64,000 nt of DNA from CAZKWG01 sp964615375 (lineage in GTDB: Bacteria > Myxococcota_A > UBA796 > CAZKWG01), in the NCBI GenBank assembly GCA_964615375.1, contig CAZTOW010000012.1:1-64000 (forward strand). The letters are read 5' to 3'. The position numbers and the translations under genes are program-made. A model generated the notes under the pieces. It was given only the letters and a program-made list of their open reading frames with translations, searched no databases and was not told the DNA's origin. Of this stretch, positions 8,777 through 18,330 are shown piece after piece. Position 1 is the first letter of the stretch; the number at the start of each line of letters is the position of its first letter.

Positions 8777-9466
8777 ATGATCCTGCTCGCCCTGCTGTTG
8801 AGCGCGTGTCGGTTCGAGGCCAGCTCGAAGATCAGCGACGACTCCGCCAGCGAGGGCGAAGGGGAGGGCGAGGGCGAGGGCGAAGGGGAGGGCGAAGGCG
8901 AAGGCGAGGGCGAGGGCGAGGGCGAGGAGCCCGACCCCGAGGACGTGGACGACGACGGCGACGGGATCACCGAGAACGACGGCGACTGCGACGACACCGA
9001 CGGCACGGTCTACCCGGGGGCCGAGGACGGCTGCGACGGCGTGGACGAGGACTGCGACGACGAGGTGGACGAGGACGCCTGGGCCGACGACGCCAACGAG
9101 CCGAACGACGACAGCGAGACCGATCTCGGCACCCTGGCCGAGGACGAGGTCATCAGCGCCTCCGGGATCCTGCACAACGACGAGGACGTGGACCTCTTCC
9201 TCTTCGACATGGAGGACTCGAGCTGGGGCTCCTTCGTGCTGACCGTGCGGCTGTCCGGCGTGCCCGACGACGCGGACTACGGGTTGAAGCTGGAGTTCCT
9301 GGACGGGGACGAGGTCATCGACCAGGTGGAGGGCGGGGGCACGCTCTCGATCGAGCTGGAGGACACGCTGGCCTACGAGGACGGCGGGACCTACCGGGTC
9401 ACCATCGACGCCGACAGCGGGGCGGACTGCAGCCGCAGCTACCTGCTCAGCCTGGATCTCGAGTAG
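8777..9466 (+). CDS. EG-repeat lipoprotein with MopE-type motif
   Basis: This is a 229-residue lipoprotein (MILLALLLSAC, Cys at 11). After the Cys comes an alternating Glu-Gly tract (about residues 26-51), then a calcium-loop segment DVDDDGDG, then the MopE motif DGDCDDTDGTVYPGA...CDGVDEDCDDEVDED. A C-terminal beta-rich domain of ~120 residues resembles the pre-peptidase C-terminal type (DVDLFLFDME...TYRVTI). AGGAGG supports the start. It is followed 2 bp later by the oxidoreductase gene. Likely a surface- or periplasm-anchored calcium-dependent protein; function unknown. Confidence 0.8.
   Translation: MILLALLLSACRFEASSKISDDSASEGEGEGEGEGEGEGEGEGEGEGEGEEPDPEDVDDDGDGITENDGDCDDTDGTVYPGAEDGCDGVDEDCDDEVDEDAWADDANEPNDDSETDLGTLAEDEVISASGILHNDEDVDLFLFDMEDSSWGSFVLTVRLSGVPDDADYGLKLEFLDGDEVIDQVEGGGTLSIELEDTLAYEDGGTYRVTIDADSGADCSRSYLLSLDLE
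8852..8929 (+). repeat. GAGGGC/GAAGGG hexamer tract encoding (Glu-Gly)n
   Basis: About 13 near-identical 6-bp units make an acidic flexible linker directly after the lipobox region. Slippage would change the length in frame, so linker length may vary between strains. Confidence 0.9.
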
Positions 9467-9468
9467 AG

Positions 9469-11109
9469 ATGCCCGATCTCGACACGATCGTCATCGGCTC
9501 GGGGGCGGGCGGGCTCACGGCCGCGCTGGCGCTGGCGCAGGCGGGGCAGCGCGTGCTCGTGCTGGAGCAGCACTACCTCCCCGGCGGCTGGACCCACAGC
9601 TTCCCCCTGCACGGCCACCTCTTCAGCCCGGGCGTCCACTACATCGGCGGGCTGGGGCCGGACGGGGACTCGCGGCGCATCTACGAGGGCCTGGGCGTCT
9701 CGGGCGATCTGGTCTTCTGCGAGCTGAACCCGGACGGCTACGACCACATCCGCGTGGGCGAGCGGCGCGTCGATCTGGTCAAGGGCCGGGACCGCATGGC
9801 CGCGGTCCTGGGCGAGCAGTTCCCCGAGGATCGCGAGGGAATCGCCGGCTACCTGCGCGCGCACACCGAGATCGACCAGGGCGTGCGCGCGCTGAACGCC
9901 GCCCGCGGCCCCTGGGAGAAGGTCGGCGCCGTCGCCCGCCACCCGGCCCTGCCGCTGTGGGGGCTGGGCAGCCTGGACCGCATGCTCCGCCACTACGTGC
10001 GGGATCCGGTGGCGCGCATGGCGCTCTCCGCCCAGTGCGGGGATCACGGGCTCCCCCCGTCGCGGGCCCCGGCGGCGCTGCAGGCCGGGCTGTCCGCGCA
10101 CTACTTCGACGGGGCCTGGTACCCCATGGGCGGGGCGCGCTCCCTCCCGCGGGCCTTCATCCACGCCCTGCACCGGGCGGGCGGCGAGATCCGGGTAAAA
10201 GCCAGGGTGGAGAAGATCCTGGTCGAGCGGGCCGGCGGCGGCTGGAAGGCCAGCGGGGTCCAGCTGGCCGGGGGCGAGCGCATCACGGCCGCGCGGGTCA
10301 TCTCCAACGCCGACCCCGGCGTCACCTACGGGCGGCTGGTGGACCCCGAGGCCCAGGGCCCGGCGATCCGAAAGAAGCTCGGCGGCGCGCGCTGGTCGGT
10401 CTCCTGCCTCAGCCTGTTCATGGCGGCGGAGATCGACCCCGTCCAGCTCGGCCTGGACTCAGGGAACTACTGGCTCTTCGACGACGCTGACCCGGAGTCG
10501 GCCTTCCGCTTCGACGGGGGCCTGGACGGGCTGCTGCGCATGCCCGCCCTCTTCCTCACGGTCACCACGCTCAAGGACCCCACCAAGCTCAAGGGCGGGG
10601 TCCACACGATGGAGGCCTTCGCGCTGGTGCCTTACGCGCCGTTCGCCGCCTGGGCCTCGGGCGAGCCCGGGGAGCGGGGAGCCGATTACGAGGCCCTCAA
10701 GCAGCGCTTGAAGGACCGGATGATCGAGCGGCTCTCGCGCGTGCTGCCGGACCTGCGGGAGCGGCTCCACTTCGCCGAGCTCGGCACGCCGGTCACCAAC
10801 CACTACTACTGTGAGGCGACCGCGGGCTCCATGTACGGCACGGAGAAGACCATGAGCCAGCTGGGGCCCTGGTCCTTCCCCATCGAGAGCGAGATCGCCG
10901 GCCTCTACCTCTGCGGAGCCAGCACGCTCTCCCACGGCGTCATGGGGGCCACGATGTCCGGGCTGGTGGCGGCGGGGCGGGTGCTGGGCCTGCGCCGGCA
11001 GGAGCTGCTGCGCCAGCAGGGGCCCGCGCTGCGCACGGTGCCGGCCGACCACCCCGAGCGCTGGCCCGAGGACCTCCAGGCCCGGCTCAGGCGACCCGAC
11101 GAGGCCTGA
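9469..11109 (+). CDS. FAD-dependent carotenoid isomerase/retinol saturase-like oxidoreductase
   Basis: This 546-residue protein begins with the dinucleotide-binding motif IVIGSGAGGLTAALALA, followed by VLVLEQHYLPGGWTHSF, the phytoene-desaturase/CRTISO signature. The C-terminal FAD contact is LYLCGASTLSHGVMGATMSGL. Length and motifs fit the CrtI/CRTISO/retinol-saturase superfamily, acting on polyenes or other lipid chains. No other carotenoid genes are in the window, so a lipid substrate other than carotenoid is possible. It starts 2 bp after the EG-repeat lipoprotein gene, and its 3' end overlaps the next convergent gene by 23 bp. Confidence 0.85.
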   Translation: MPDLDTIVIGSGAGGLTAALALAQAGQRVLVLEQHYLPGGWTHSFPLHGHLFSPGVHYIGGLGPDGDSRRIYEGLGVSGDLVFCELNPDGYDHIRVGERRVDLVKGRDRMAAVLGEQFPEDREGIAGYLRAHTEIDQGVRALNAARGPWEKVGAVARHPALPLWGLGSLDRMLRHYVRDPVARMALSAQCGDHGLPPSRAPAALQAGLSAHYFDGAWYPMGGARSLPRAFIHALHRAGGEIRVKARVEKILVERAGGGWKASGVQLAGGERITAARVISNADPGVTYGRLVDPEAQGPAIRKKLGGARWSVSCLSLFMAAEIDPVQLGLDSGNYWLFDDADPESAFRFDGGLDGLLRMPALFLTVTTLKDPTKLKGGVHTMEAFALVPYAPFAAWASGEPGERGADYEALKQRLKDRMIERLSRVLPDLRERLHFAELGTPVTNHYYCEATAGSMYGTEKTMSQLGPWSFPIESEIAGLYLCGASTLSHGVMGATMSGLVAAGRVLGLRRQELLRQQGPALRTVPADHPERWPEDLQARLRRPDEA

Positions 11110-11347
11110 GAGCGAGGCCGGAGACCAGCTCCTCCATCACCAGCTGCACGTGCAGGTCCTCGCGGGCCACGGCGCGGCCGGGGTTCAGGTCGCGGATGCG
11201 GCTGGTGGCGTGCGTGACGTTCTCCTCGTCGTCCGGCCGCCCGGCCCAGCGCAGGTAGTCGCGGGCGGCGCGCTCCAGGGCCTGGGGGGCCGAGAGATCG
11301 AGCCGGTCCTGAGCGCTGAAGGGGAGGACGCCGTTTCCGCTGCGCAT
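11087..11347 (-). CDS. Small hypothetical protein
   Basis: This is an 86-residue protein starting MRSGNGVLPFSAQDRLDL. The ATG at 11347 is preceded by AGGAGA at ideal spacing, which favours it over upstream in-frame ATGs. It is helical and charged, with no recognised domain. It lies 84 bp downstream of the pseudokinase gene on the same strand and may be its co-transcribed partner. The 3' end overlaps the convergent oxidoreductase gene. Confidence 0.6.
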   Translation of the reverse strand: MRSGNGVLPFSAQDRLDLSAPQALERAARDYLRWAGRPDDEENVTHATSRIRDLNPGRAVAREDLHVQLVMEELVSGLALRPRRVA

Positions 11348-11431
11348 GAGAACGTCTCCTGCGATCATCATGCGTCGCGCCCTGTCGGGTCGCAATGGCG
11401 GCGCGCGGGCCTTGCGCCTTCTTGACGACGC

Positions 11432-12610
11432 TCAGAGCCAGCTCGCGCCCTGCAGGCGGACCAGGGCGCGGAGGCGGGACATGGCGCTGAGCCAGCGGGC
11501 CATGGCGGCGGCGCCGCGGTCGTCGGTGCCCAGCAGGGCGCCCACCTCGGCGCGGTGCTCGCGGTCTCCGGCGTCGCGCTGGCTCCAGGCGCGGAGCACG
11601 GCGCGGGTGGCCTGGGCGTCCAGGCGGCCGGGCTCGTAGATGACGGGCAGGAAGCGGGCGTCGGGCTCCAGCGCCGCGCCGCCGCGCACCTGGCCGCCGT
11701 CGCTCTCCACCAGCACCAGGATGCCGTGGGGGTCGGCGCGCATGCAGAAGCGCCCGCGGGGCGGGGGGAGGGCGGTCGCCAGGGCGCGGGCCAGCTCGCC
11801 CAGGCGCTCCACGTCGGTCTGGCGGCGGGCGCGGCGGGCGCTGAGCTCGTGGCGGTGCCGCGCGTCCAGGAGCGTGGTGGCCAGCAGGCGGGACAGCAGC
11901 CTGGCCCCGTCCTCGGCGCTGGGGGGCGGTGCCGCGATCCAGTCCTGGGCCAGCAGGGCGACCGGATCCTCCTGGAGTGGATCCAGCGCGGCCACGGCGC
12001 GGCCCAGGTCGGAGAGGTCGCGCTCCGGTCCGCCCGCCGCCCCGAAGCGGTCCAGCCAGACCAGCCGGGGGCCGGCGCGCTCCTCGACGAGGTGGGCCAG
12101 GATGGGGCCTCCGTGGACCAGCCCGGCGGCGTGCAGGCGGGTCAGCGCGCGCAGCCCGGCCCCCAGCACCCGCGCCATGAAGACGGTGTCCGGCGGATCG
12201 TCGATGGGGAAGCGGTCCAGCAGCAGGGCGCCGGGGGCGTCGGCCCGCAGGTGGGGCCAGGCGCCGTCGGGGGCCCAGCGCGGCGGGTCGGGGCTCTGCT
12301 GGGCGCGGGCGAGGCGGCGCAACATCACGGCGTCCCGGCGCCACTCCGGGCGGATGCAGCGGATCAGCGCGCGCTCCCCGGTCTTCGCGTCCCAGGCGTC
12401 CCAGGTGGTGGCCAGCGCGTCGGCGGTCAGCAGGCGCCCGCGGCGGAGCCCGTCGATGACCGGCGGGAGCTGCTCGCCCGCCACCTCCAGCCCGCGCAGG
12501 CGCAGGAGGGCCTCGTCGTCGCGCGCGCGCTCGGCGGCCTCGCGCGAGGCCGTCCAGTCCGCGGGTTCCGTCGCGTAGAGATCAGCGTTCAAGGCAGGCT
12601 CGTGCGCCAC
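11432..12610 (-). CDS. Protein kinase-like protein, probably catalytically inactive (pseudokinase)
   Basis: The order of motifs in this 392-residue protein follows a Ser/Thr kinase fold, but the catalytic residues are missing. An N-lobe-like stretch GRLLTADALATTWDAWD and ALIRCIRPEW replaces the glycine loop and the lysine strand. LHAAGLVHGGPILAHLV sits where LH..G.vHRDlKP.N is expected, lacking the catalytic Asp. VWLDRFGAAGG sits where DFG is expected, and DLSDLGRAVAAL matches the helix-F region (D..sLG). The last ~100 residues are unrecognised. It overlaps the deoxynucleoside kinase gene by 22 bp. A regulatory or scaffold role is likely; the partner is unknown. Confidence 0.6.
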   Translation of the reverse strand: MAHEPALNADLYATEPADWTASREAAERARDDEALLRLRGLEVAGEQLPPVIDGLRRGRLLTADALATTWDAWDAKTGERALIRCIRPEWRRDAVMLRRLARAQQSPDPPRWAPDGAWPHLRADAPGALLLDRFPIDDPPDTVFMARVLGAGLRALTRLHAAGLVHGGPILAHLVEERAGPRLVWLDRFGAAGGPERDLSDLGRAVAALDPLQEDPVALLAQDWIAAPPPSAEDGARLLSRLLATTLLDARHRHELSARRARRQTDVERLGELARALATALPPPRGRFCMRADPHGILVLVESDGGQVRGGAALEPDARFLPVIYEPGRLDAQATRAVLRAWSQRDAGDREHRAEVGALLGTDDRGAAAMARWLSAMSRLRALVRLQGASWL

Positions 12611-13239
12611 TGAGCCTCGCGGAGGAAGGAGCCCTGCAGGTACTCGCGCTCGATGACCTCGGCCATCTCGTTGACGTCCCGGAAGCGGTCCCAGTCCACC
12701 TTGATCACCGGCACCGCGCGCGAGATATCCTGGATGAAGCGCTCATACTCGTTGTAGAGCGCCGTCAGGTACTCCAGCGAGACCCCGCTCTCCACGTCGC
12801 GCGAGCGCTGCCGCACGCGCTCCATCGAGCGCTCGGGCTTGACGTCCAGGTAGACGATCACGCTGGGGCGGCACATGAAGTTGCTCATGTGCCGGAAGAG
12901 GTGCAGGTAGGTGCGGTAGTCGCGCTCCTGCATCAGCCCGAGGTCCACCAGCGTCTTGGCGAAGACGGCGTCCTCGTAGATGGTGCGGTCCTGCACGCCG
13001 CCGCCGCCGCGCCAGATGATCTCCTGGTGCTGCTGGAATCGGCGGTTCAGCAGGTAGATCTGCGTGGCGAAGGAGTAGCGGGCCGTGTCCCGGTAGAAGT
13101 CCTCCAGGTACTCGTTGTCCGCGACCGGCTCGTAGTAGACGGGCAGGGAGAGGTGCTCCCCCAGCGCCCGGGCGAGCGTGGACTTGCCCGCGCCGATGAT
13201 GCCCGCGATCCCGATGAAGAGTTCCTGAAGGTTCGCCAT
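12589..13239 (-). CDS. Deoxynucleoside kinase (dGK/dAK/dCK type)
   Basis: This 216-residue protein has the P-loop GIIGAGKST (residues ~13-21) and the DR motif of the family (QDRTIYEDAVF, residues 84-85). An arginine-rich lid follows (RVRQRSRDVE). Length is typical of bacterial deoxyadenosine/deoxyguanosine kinases, which salvage deoxynucleosides with ATP. Exact base specificity cannot be read from the sequence. It is the first gene of a short minus-strand unit with the pseudokinase gene, which begins inside its 3' end. Confidence 0.9.
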   Translation of the reverse strand: MANLQELFIGIAGIIGAGKSTLARALGEHLSLPVYYEPVADNEYLEDFYRDTARYSFATQIYLLNRRFQQHQEIIWRGGGGVQDRTIYEDAVFAKTLVDLGLMQERDYRTYLHLFRHMSNFMCRPSVIVYLDVKPERSMERVRQRSRDVESGVSLEYLTALYNEYERFIQDISRAVPVIKVDWDRFRDVNEMAEVIEREYLQGSFLREAQWRTSLP

Positions 13240-13261
13240 GCGGTGGAGTCTAACAGGCTCC

Positions 13262-14575
<1,314 letters not shown>

Positions 14576-14645
14576 GCGTCGCTCCCGTCGATCGAGACCA
14601 GGTCCAGCCTAACCGCTCGGCGCGGGAGACCGTGTCAGGGCCTCG

Positions 14646-16016
14646 TCAGGGCAGCGGCGGGGGAGGGGGCGCGGGGGGAGGGGGCGGGCCGCCGGCGTTG
14701 AGCGCGCTGGCGATCTCGGCGACCTCGGTGGCGTTCTTCCAGCCGTCGAAGCCGGCGCGCCAGACGAGGTGGCGGCCCTGGGGCGCGCCCTGGATGTTGC
14801 GCACGATGTCGGCCACCGAGAGCTCACCCTGGCCCGCCGGGCCGTTGTAGTGGAACGTCAGGTTGGCGGACGGGGGCGGCGGCATCTCCGGGGGCACGAG
14901 GCTGGCGATCTCGGGCACCTGGCCCCAGGGCTTCCAGCCGGCCCAGCCAGCTGCCCAGACGTTGTGGGCGCCCTTGCGGTCCTTGGCGATGAGGGCCGCG
15001 ATCTCGGCCGCGCCGTACTCGCCCTGGCCGGAGGGGCCGTGGTAGTGGAAGCGCGCGGCGGCCGGAGGCGGCGGGGGCGCAGGAGGAGCGGGCGGGGCGG
15101 CGCCCGCGCCGGGCATGCCGGTCTGCGGGTCGAAGACGGCGCCGGGGCCGCGGGCCAGCTGGGCGCCCATCGCGCCGCCCATGGCCATGCCCATGCCCGC
15201 CTCCATCATCGGGTTGCCCGCGCCGGGGCGGTTGGCCATCGCCTCGATCGCGTTGGCGGACTGGAACTGGGTAAACGCGCCCATGTCGCCGATGATCCCC
15301 ATGCTCGTCCGCTTGTCGAGCATCTTCTCCACCTCAGGCGGGAGAGAGACGTTCTCGACCACGAAGTCGGTCAGGGCGATGCCGAAATTCTGCTCGAACC
15401 AGCCCGTCATGCGCTGGCGGAGCGCGTCGCCCACGTCCATGTAGTGGGCCGCGAGGTCCAGGACGGGGATCTTCGTCTCGCCCAGCGTGTCGGCGAAGGC
15501 GCTCACCAGCTTGCGCTTGACGTGGCCGTTGACCTCCTCGGTCGTGAACAGGCCGTTGGTCCCCACGATCTCGCGCAGGAACACCGCCGGGTCGCTGACA
15601 CGGAAGGCGTAGGAGCCAAAGGCCCGCACGCGCACCGGCCCCAGGTGGGCGTCGCGCATCATGATGGGGTTCGGCGTGCCCCACTTCTGGTTGGTGAACT
15701 GCCGCGTGCTGACGAAGTAGATGTCGCCCTTGTACGGGTAGTTCAACTGGTACTTGATGCTCTCGAAGAAGCTCCAGACCGCCTTGGTCCGGGTGGAGAG
15801 CTCATACGTGCCGGGCGTGAACACGCCGGACAGCTGGCCCTCGCTCACGAAGACCGCGGCCTGCCCCTCACGCACCACCAGCTTCCCGCCGTCCTGGATG
15901 GCCTGGTTGAAGATCGGGAAGCGGTAGACGATGGTGTCCTGCGTGTCGTCCAGCCACTGGATCACGTCCAGGAATTGCGCCTTCGCGTGCGTCTTGAGCG
16001 TGTCCCAGATGCCCAT
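14646..16016 (-). CDS. SPFH/band-7 domain protein with two C-terminal GYF_2 domains
   Basis: This 456-residue protein begins MGIWDTLKTHAKAQFLDV with AGGAGA upstream; an upstream in-frame ATG is less likely. Residues ~20-270 match the COG4260 (YdjL-like) SPFH group: VREGQAAVFVSEGQ, GTYELST, VRAFGSYAFRVSDP. A Gly/Met-rich bridge and Pro-rich linkers follow. Two ~45-residue repeats (FHYHGPSGQGEYGAAEI...VWAAGWAGWKPW and FHYNGPAGQGELSVADI...VWRAGFDGWKN) are GYF_2 domains, replacing the zinc ribbon common in this family. It ends in poly-Pro. GYF_2 may bind the Pro-rich tail of other copies. Likely a membrane-associated oligomer. Confidence 0.85.
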   Translation of the reverse strand: MGIWDTLKTHAKAQFLDVIQWLDDTQDTIVYRFPIFNQAIQDGGKLVVREGQAAVFVSEGQLSGVFTPGTYELSTRTKAVWSFFESIKYQLNYPYKGDIYFVSTRQFTNQKWGTPNPIMMRDAHLGPVRVRAFGSYAFRVSDPAVFLREIVGTNGLFTTEEVNGHVKRKLVSAFADTLGETKIPVLDLAAHYMDVGDALRQRMTGWFEQNFGIALTDFVVENVSLPPEVEKMLDKRTSMGIIGDMGAFTQFQSANAIEAMANRPGAGNPMMEAGMGMAMGGAMGAQLARGPGAVFDPQTGMPGAGAAPPAPPAPPPPPAAARFHYHGPSGQGEYGAAEIAALIAKDRKGAHNVWAAGWAGWKPWGQVPEIASLVPPEMPPPPSANLTFHYNGPAGQGELSVADIVRNIQGAPQGRHLVWRAGFDGWKNATEVAEIASALNAGGPPPPPAPPPPPLP

Positions 16017-16169
16017 GGTGCTGTCTCCTGCAGGCTGCCCGCCGCCGAGCGGTCGGCCGGAGGGCGCCCCGTGGTCCACGAGGTCCAAGATCATTAACAC
16101 CGCTCCCGCGCTCGGCGAGACCCCACGGGGAGCGCGCGCGTCGTCGTCGCGCGGATCCTCGCCGCGGAG

Positions 16170-16976
16170 CTACTCGAAGCGCAGGCTGGAGCGGCTGGCG
16201 AACACGTAGACGTCCACCCCGCGGCTGGAGAGCTCGTCGGCCAGGGGCGTGAGCACGGTGGTGGGCATGCCCATCGAGCGCCGGACGTCGCTGACCAGAT
16301 CCGCGAGCAGCAGCCGCTTCGGGGCCAGCCGCTCGACGCGGTCCAGGAAGCCCCGCTCGTGCCCGTAGTCCACGCCGCACAGCAGCCAGTCGGCCCCGCC
16401 AAAGCGAGCCGCGGCCTCCTCCAGCCAGCCCTGGGGCGTGTCGTTGTGCAACGCCAGGTTCAGGTGGACGAAGCGCCGGCCGCTGGGGAGGGTGAGGGCG
16501 TAGGCCCGCGGCTTCGCTCGGGGGAGCCGCAGGCGGTTGTAGAGGCGCGCGGCCCCCCGGCGCGGATCGGAGAGGGCCGACCACAGCTTCCAGCCGATCT
16601 CGGTCCCCTCGGCGTAGGCGATGGGCTCGAAGGGGATGGCCTCCACGCTCACGCCGTCCAGGGTGGTGGGCGTCTCCGCCCCGCGCACCTCGCCGAACTG
16701 TTGGAGCCAGTCCAGCACCTCGGGCGGGGCGATGACCGTGGGCCTCCGCCCGTCGCGCAGGGCGTGGGCGGTGGCGACGAGGCGCTCGTGCTCGCAGAAG
16801 CTGAGCAGGACCACGTCCTCGTCGGTGATGGGCTGGGTCAGCGGCGTCTCGCCCAGGGTGGCCCAGGGCTCGTCTGGGATGGGATCGATCCGCAGGCGCC
16901 GGCCGCGCCGCTCCAGGCGCAGCGAGGCGAAGCCCTCGTGCTCGATCCGCAGCTCCCAGGGGAAGGAATCAGGCAT
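16170..16976 (-). CDS. Degenerate metallo-beta-lactamase-fold-like protein
   Basis: In this 268-residue protein the order VVLLSFCEHERLVATAHAL, PTVIAPPEVLDWL and a late ALHNDTPQGW resembles UlaG/MBL-fold hydrolases (DLVLLSHHHxDH type). The metal-binding HxHxDH is absent, with FCEHERL in its place, so it is probably not a zinc hydrolase. It overlaps the end of the rocD gene by 8 bp and is likely co-transcribed. Function is unknown, and the fold assignment is tentative. Confidence 0.5.
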   Translation of the reverse strand: MPDSFPWELRIEHEGFASLRLERRGRRLRIDPIPDEPWATLGETPLTQPITDEDVVLLSFCEHERLVATAHALRDGRRPTVIAPPEVLDWLQQFGEVRGAETPTTLDGVSVEAIPFEPIAYAEGTEIGWKLWSALSDPRRGAARLYNRLRLPRAKPRAYALTLPSGRRFVHLNLALHNDTPQGWLEEAAARFGGADWLLCGVDYGHERGFLDRVERLAPKRLLLADLVSDVRRSMGMPTTVLTPLADELSSRGVDVYVFASRSSLRFE

Positions 16977-18219
16977 CAGGGCCCCGCAGCAGCACGTCCT
17001 CCACCTGGTCCAGGCCCCAGGACAGATCGTCCTCGGAGATGGTCAGGGGCGGCGCGAGCCGGATGACGCGGTCGTGGGTCTCCTTGCAGAGCACGCCGCG
17101 GCGCATCAGGGCCTCGCACCAGGGGCGGGCGCGCTGGTCGAGCTCGATGCCGATCAGCAGCCCGAGCCCGCGGATCTCCACGACGTGCTCGGCCCCCAGC
17201 GCGCGGAGCCGGCCCATCGCCATGTCGCCCAGGGCGCGGGCGCGCTCCGCCAGGTCCTCGTCCACCAGCACGTCCAGCGAGGCCAGACCCACCGCCGCCG
17301 CCAGCGGGTTCCCGCCGAAGGTGGAGCCGTGGTCGCCCGGGTGGAAGACGCCCATCAGCTCGTCGTCGGCCACGAACGCGCTGACCGGCAGCACGCCGCC
17401 GCCCAGGGCCTTGCCCAGCGACATGCAGTCCGGGCGGATGCCGTAGTGCTCAAACGCGAACATCTTGCCGGTGCGGGCGAGGCCGGTCTGGATCTCGTCC
17501 AGGAAGAGCATCACGCGGTGGCGGGTGCAGATCTCGCGAACGCGCTCCAGGTAGCCGGCCGGGGGCATGAGGATGCCGCCCTCGGCCTGGATGGGCTCCA
17601 CCAGGAAGGCCGCGGTGTTCGGGGTGATCGCCGCCTCGAGCGCGTCGGCGTCGCCGAAGGGCACCACCTTGAAGCCGGGGGTGAAGGGCCCGAAGCCCGC
17701 GCGGTACTGGGGCTCGGTGCTGAAGCTGACCACCGTGGTCGTGCGGCCGTGGAAGTTGTTCTCCGCCACGATGATCTCGGCCTGGCCGTCCGGCACGCCC
17801 TTGTGCGTATACGCCCACTTGCGGCAGGCCTTCACCCCGGTCTCCACCGCCTCGGCGCCCGTGTTCATCGGGAGCACGCGGGAGAAGCCGGAGATCTGCA
17901 CGAGGCGCTTGAGGAAGGGCCCCAGGCGGTCGTTGTGGAAGGCGCGGCTGGTCAGCGTGACGCGGTCGGCCTGGTCCTTGAGCGCCTGGATGATGCGCGG
18001 GTGGCGGTGGCCCTGGTTGATGGCCGAGTACGCCGAGAGCATGTCCAGGTAGCGCCGCCCCTCGGGATCGAAGACCCAGGACCCCTCGGCCTCGCTGACC
18101 ACGACGGGCAGCGGGTGGTAGTTGTGCGCGCCGTAGTCTTCGGCCATCTGGATGAAGGCGTCGGTGGCGAGGGTCTCGGCGGCGCGGGTCGGGGTGGGCG
18201 CCAGGGTCGCGGAGGACAT
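16969..18219 (-). CDS. rocD: Ornithine--oxo-acid aminotransferase
   Basis: This 416-residue class-III PLP aminotransferase converts ornithine and 2-oxoglutarate to glutamate-5-semialdehyde and glutamate. Family landmarks are NYHPLPVVVSEAEG, the loop MNTGAEAVETGVKACRKWAY, NNFHGRTTTVVSFS, DEIQTGLARTGKMFAFEH (PLP Asp) and CMSLGKALGGGVLPVSAF (Schiff-base Lys). These favour ornithine aminotransferase over acetylornithine or GABA enzymes. The gene diverges from the subtilase gene across ~110 bp. Confidence 0.92.
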   Translation of the reverse strand: MSSATLAPTPTRAAETLATDAFIQMAEDYGAHNYHPLPVVVSEAEGSWVFDPEGRRYLDMLSAYSAINQGHRHPRIIQALKDQADRVTLTSRAFHNDRLGPFLKRLVQISGFSRVLPMNTGAEAVETGVKACRKWAYTHKGVPDGQAEIIVAENNFHGRTTTVVSFSTEPQYRAGFGPFTPGFKVVPFGDADALEAAITPNTAAFLVEPIQAEGGILMPPAGYLERVREICTRHRVMLFLDEIQTGLARTGKMFAFEHYGIRPDCMSLGKALGGGVLPVSAFVADDELMGVFHPGDHGSTFGGNPLAAAVGLASLDVLVDEDLAERARALGDMAMGRLRALGAEHVVEIRGLGLLIGIELDQRARPWCEALMRRGVLCKETHDRVIRLAPPLTISEDDLSWGLDQVEDVLLRGPDA

Positions 18220-18330
18220 GAGGGCTCCTTGGGGGCGAAAGGACAGTGTGCCCTAACCCTCGCCCGGCCGCTCGGGGAGGTGGGCTCGACGGCGCGCGCA
18301 CGATACGGACAGGAAGTGACCGGGGGTGCC

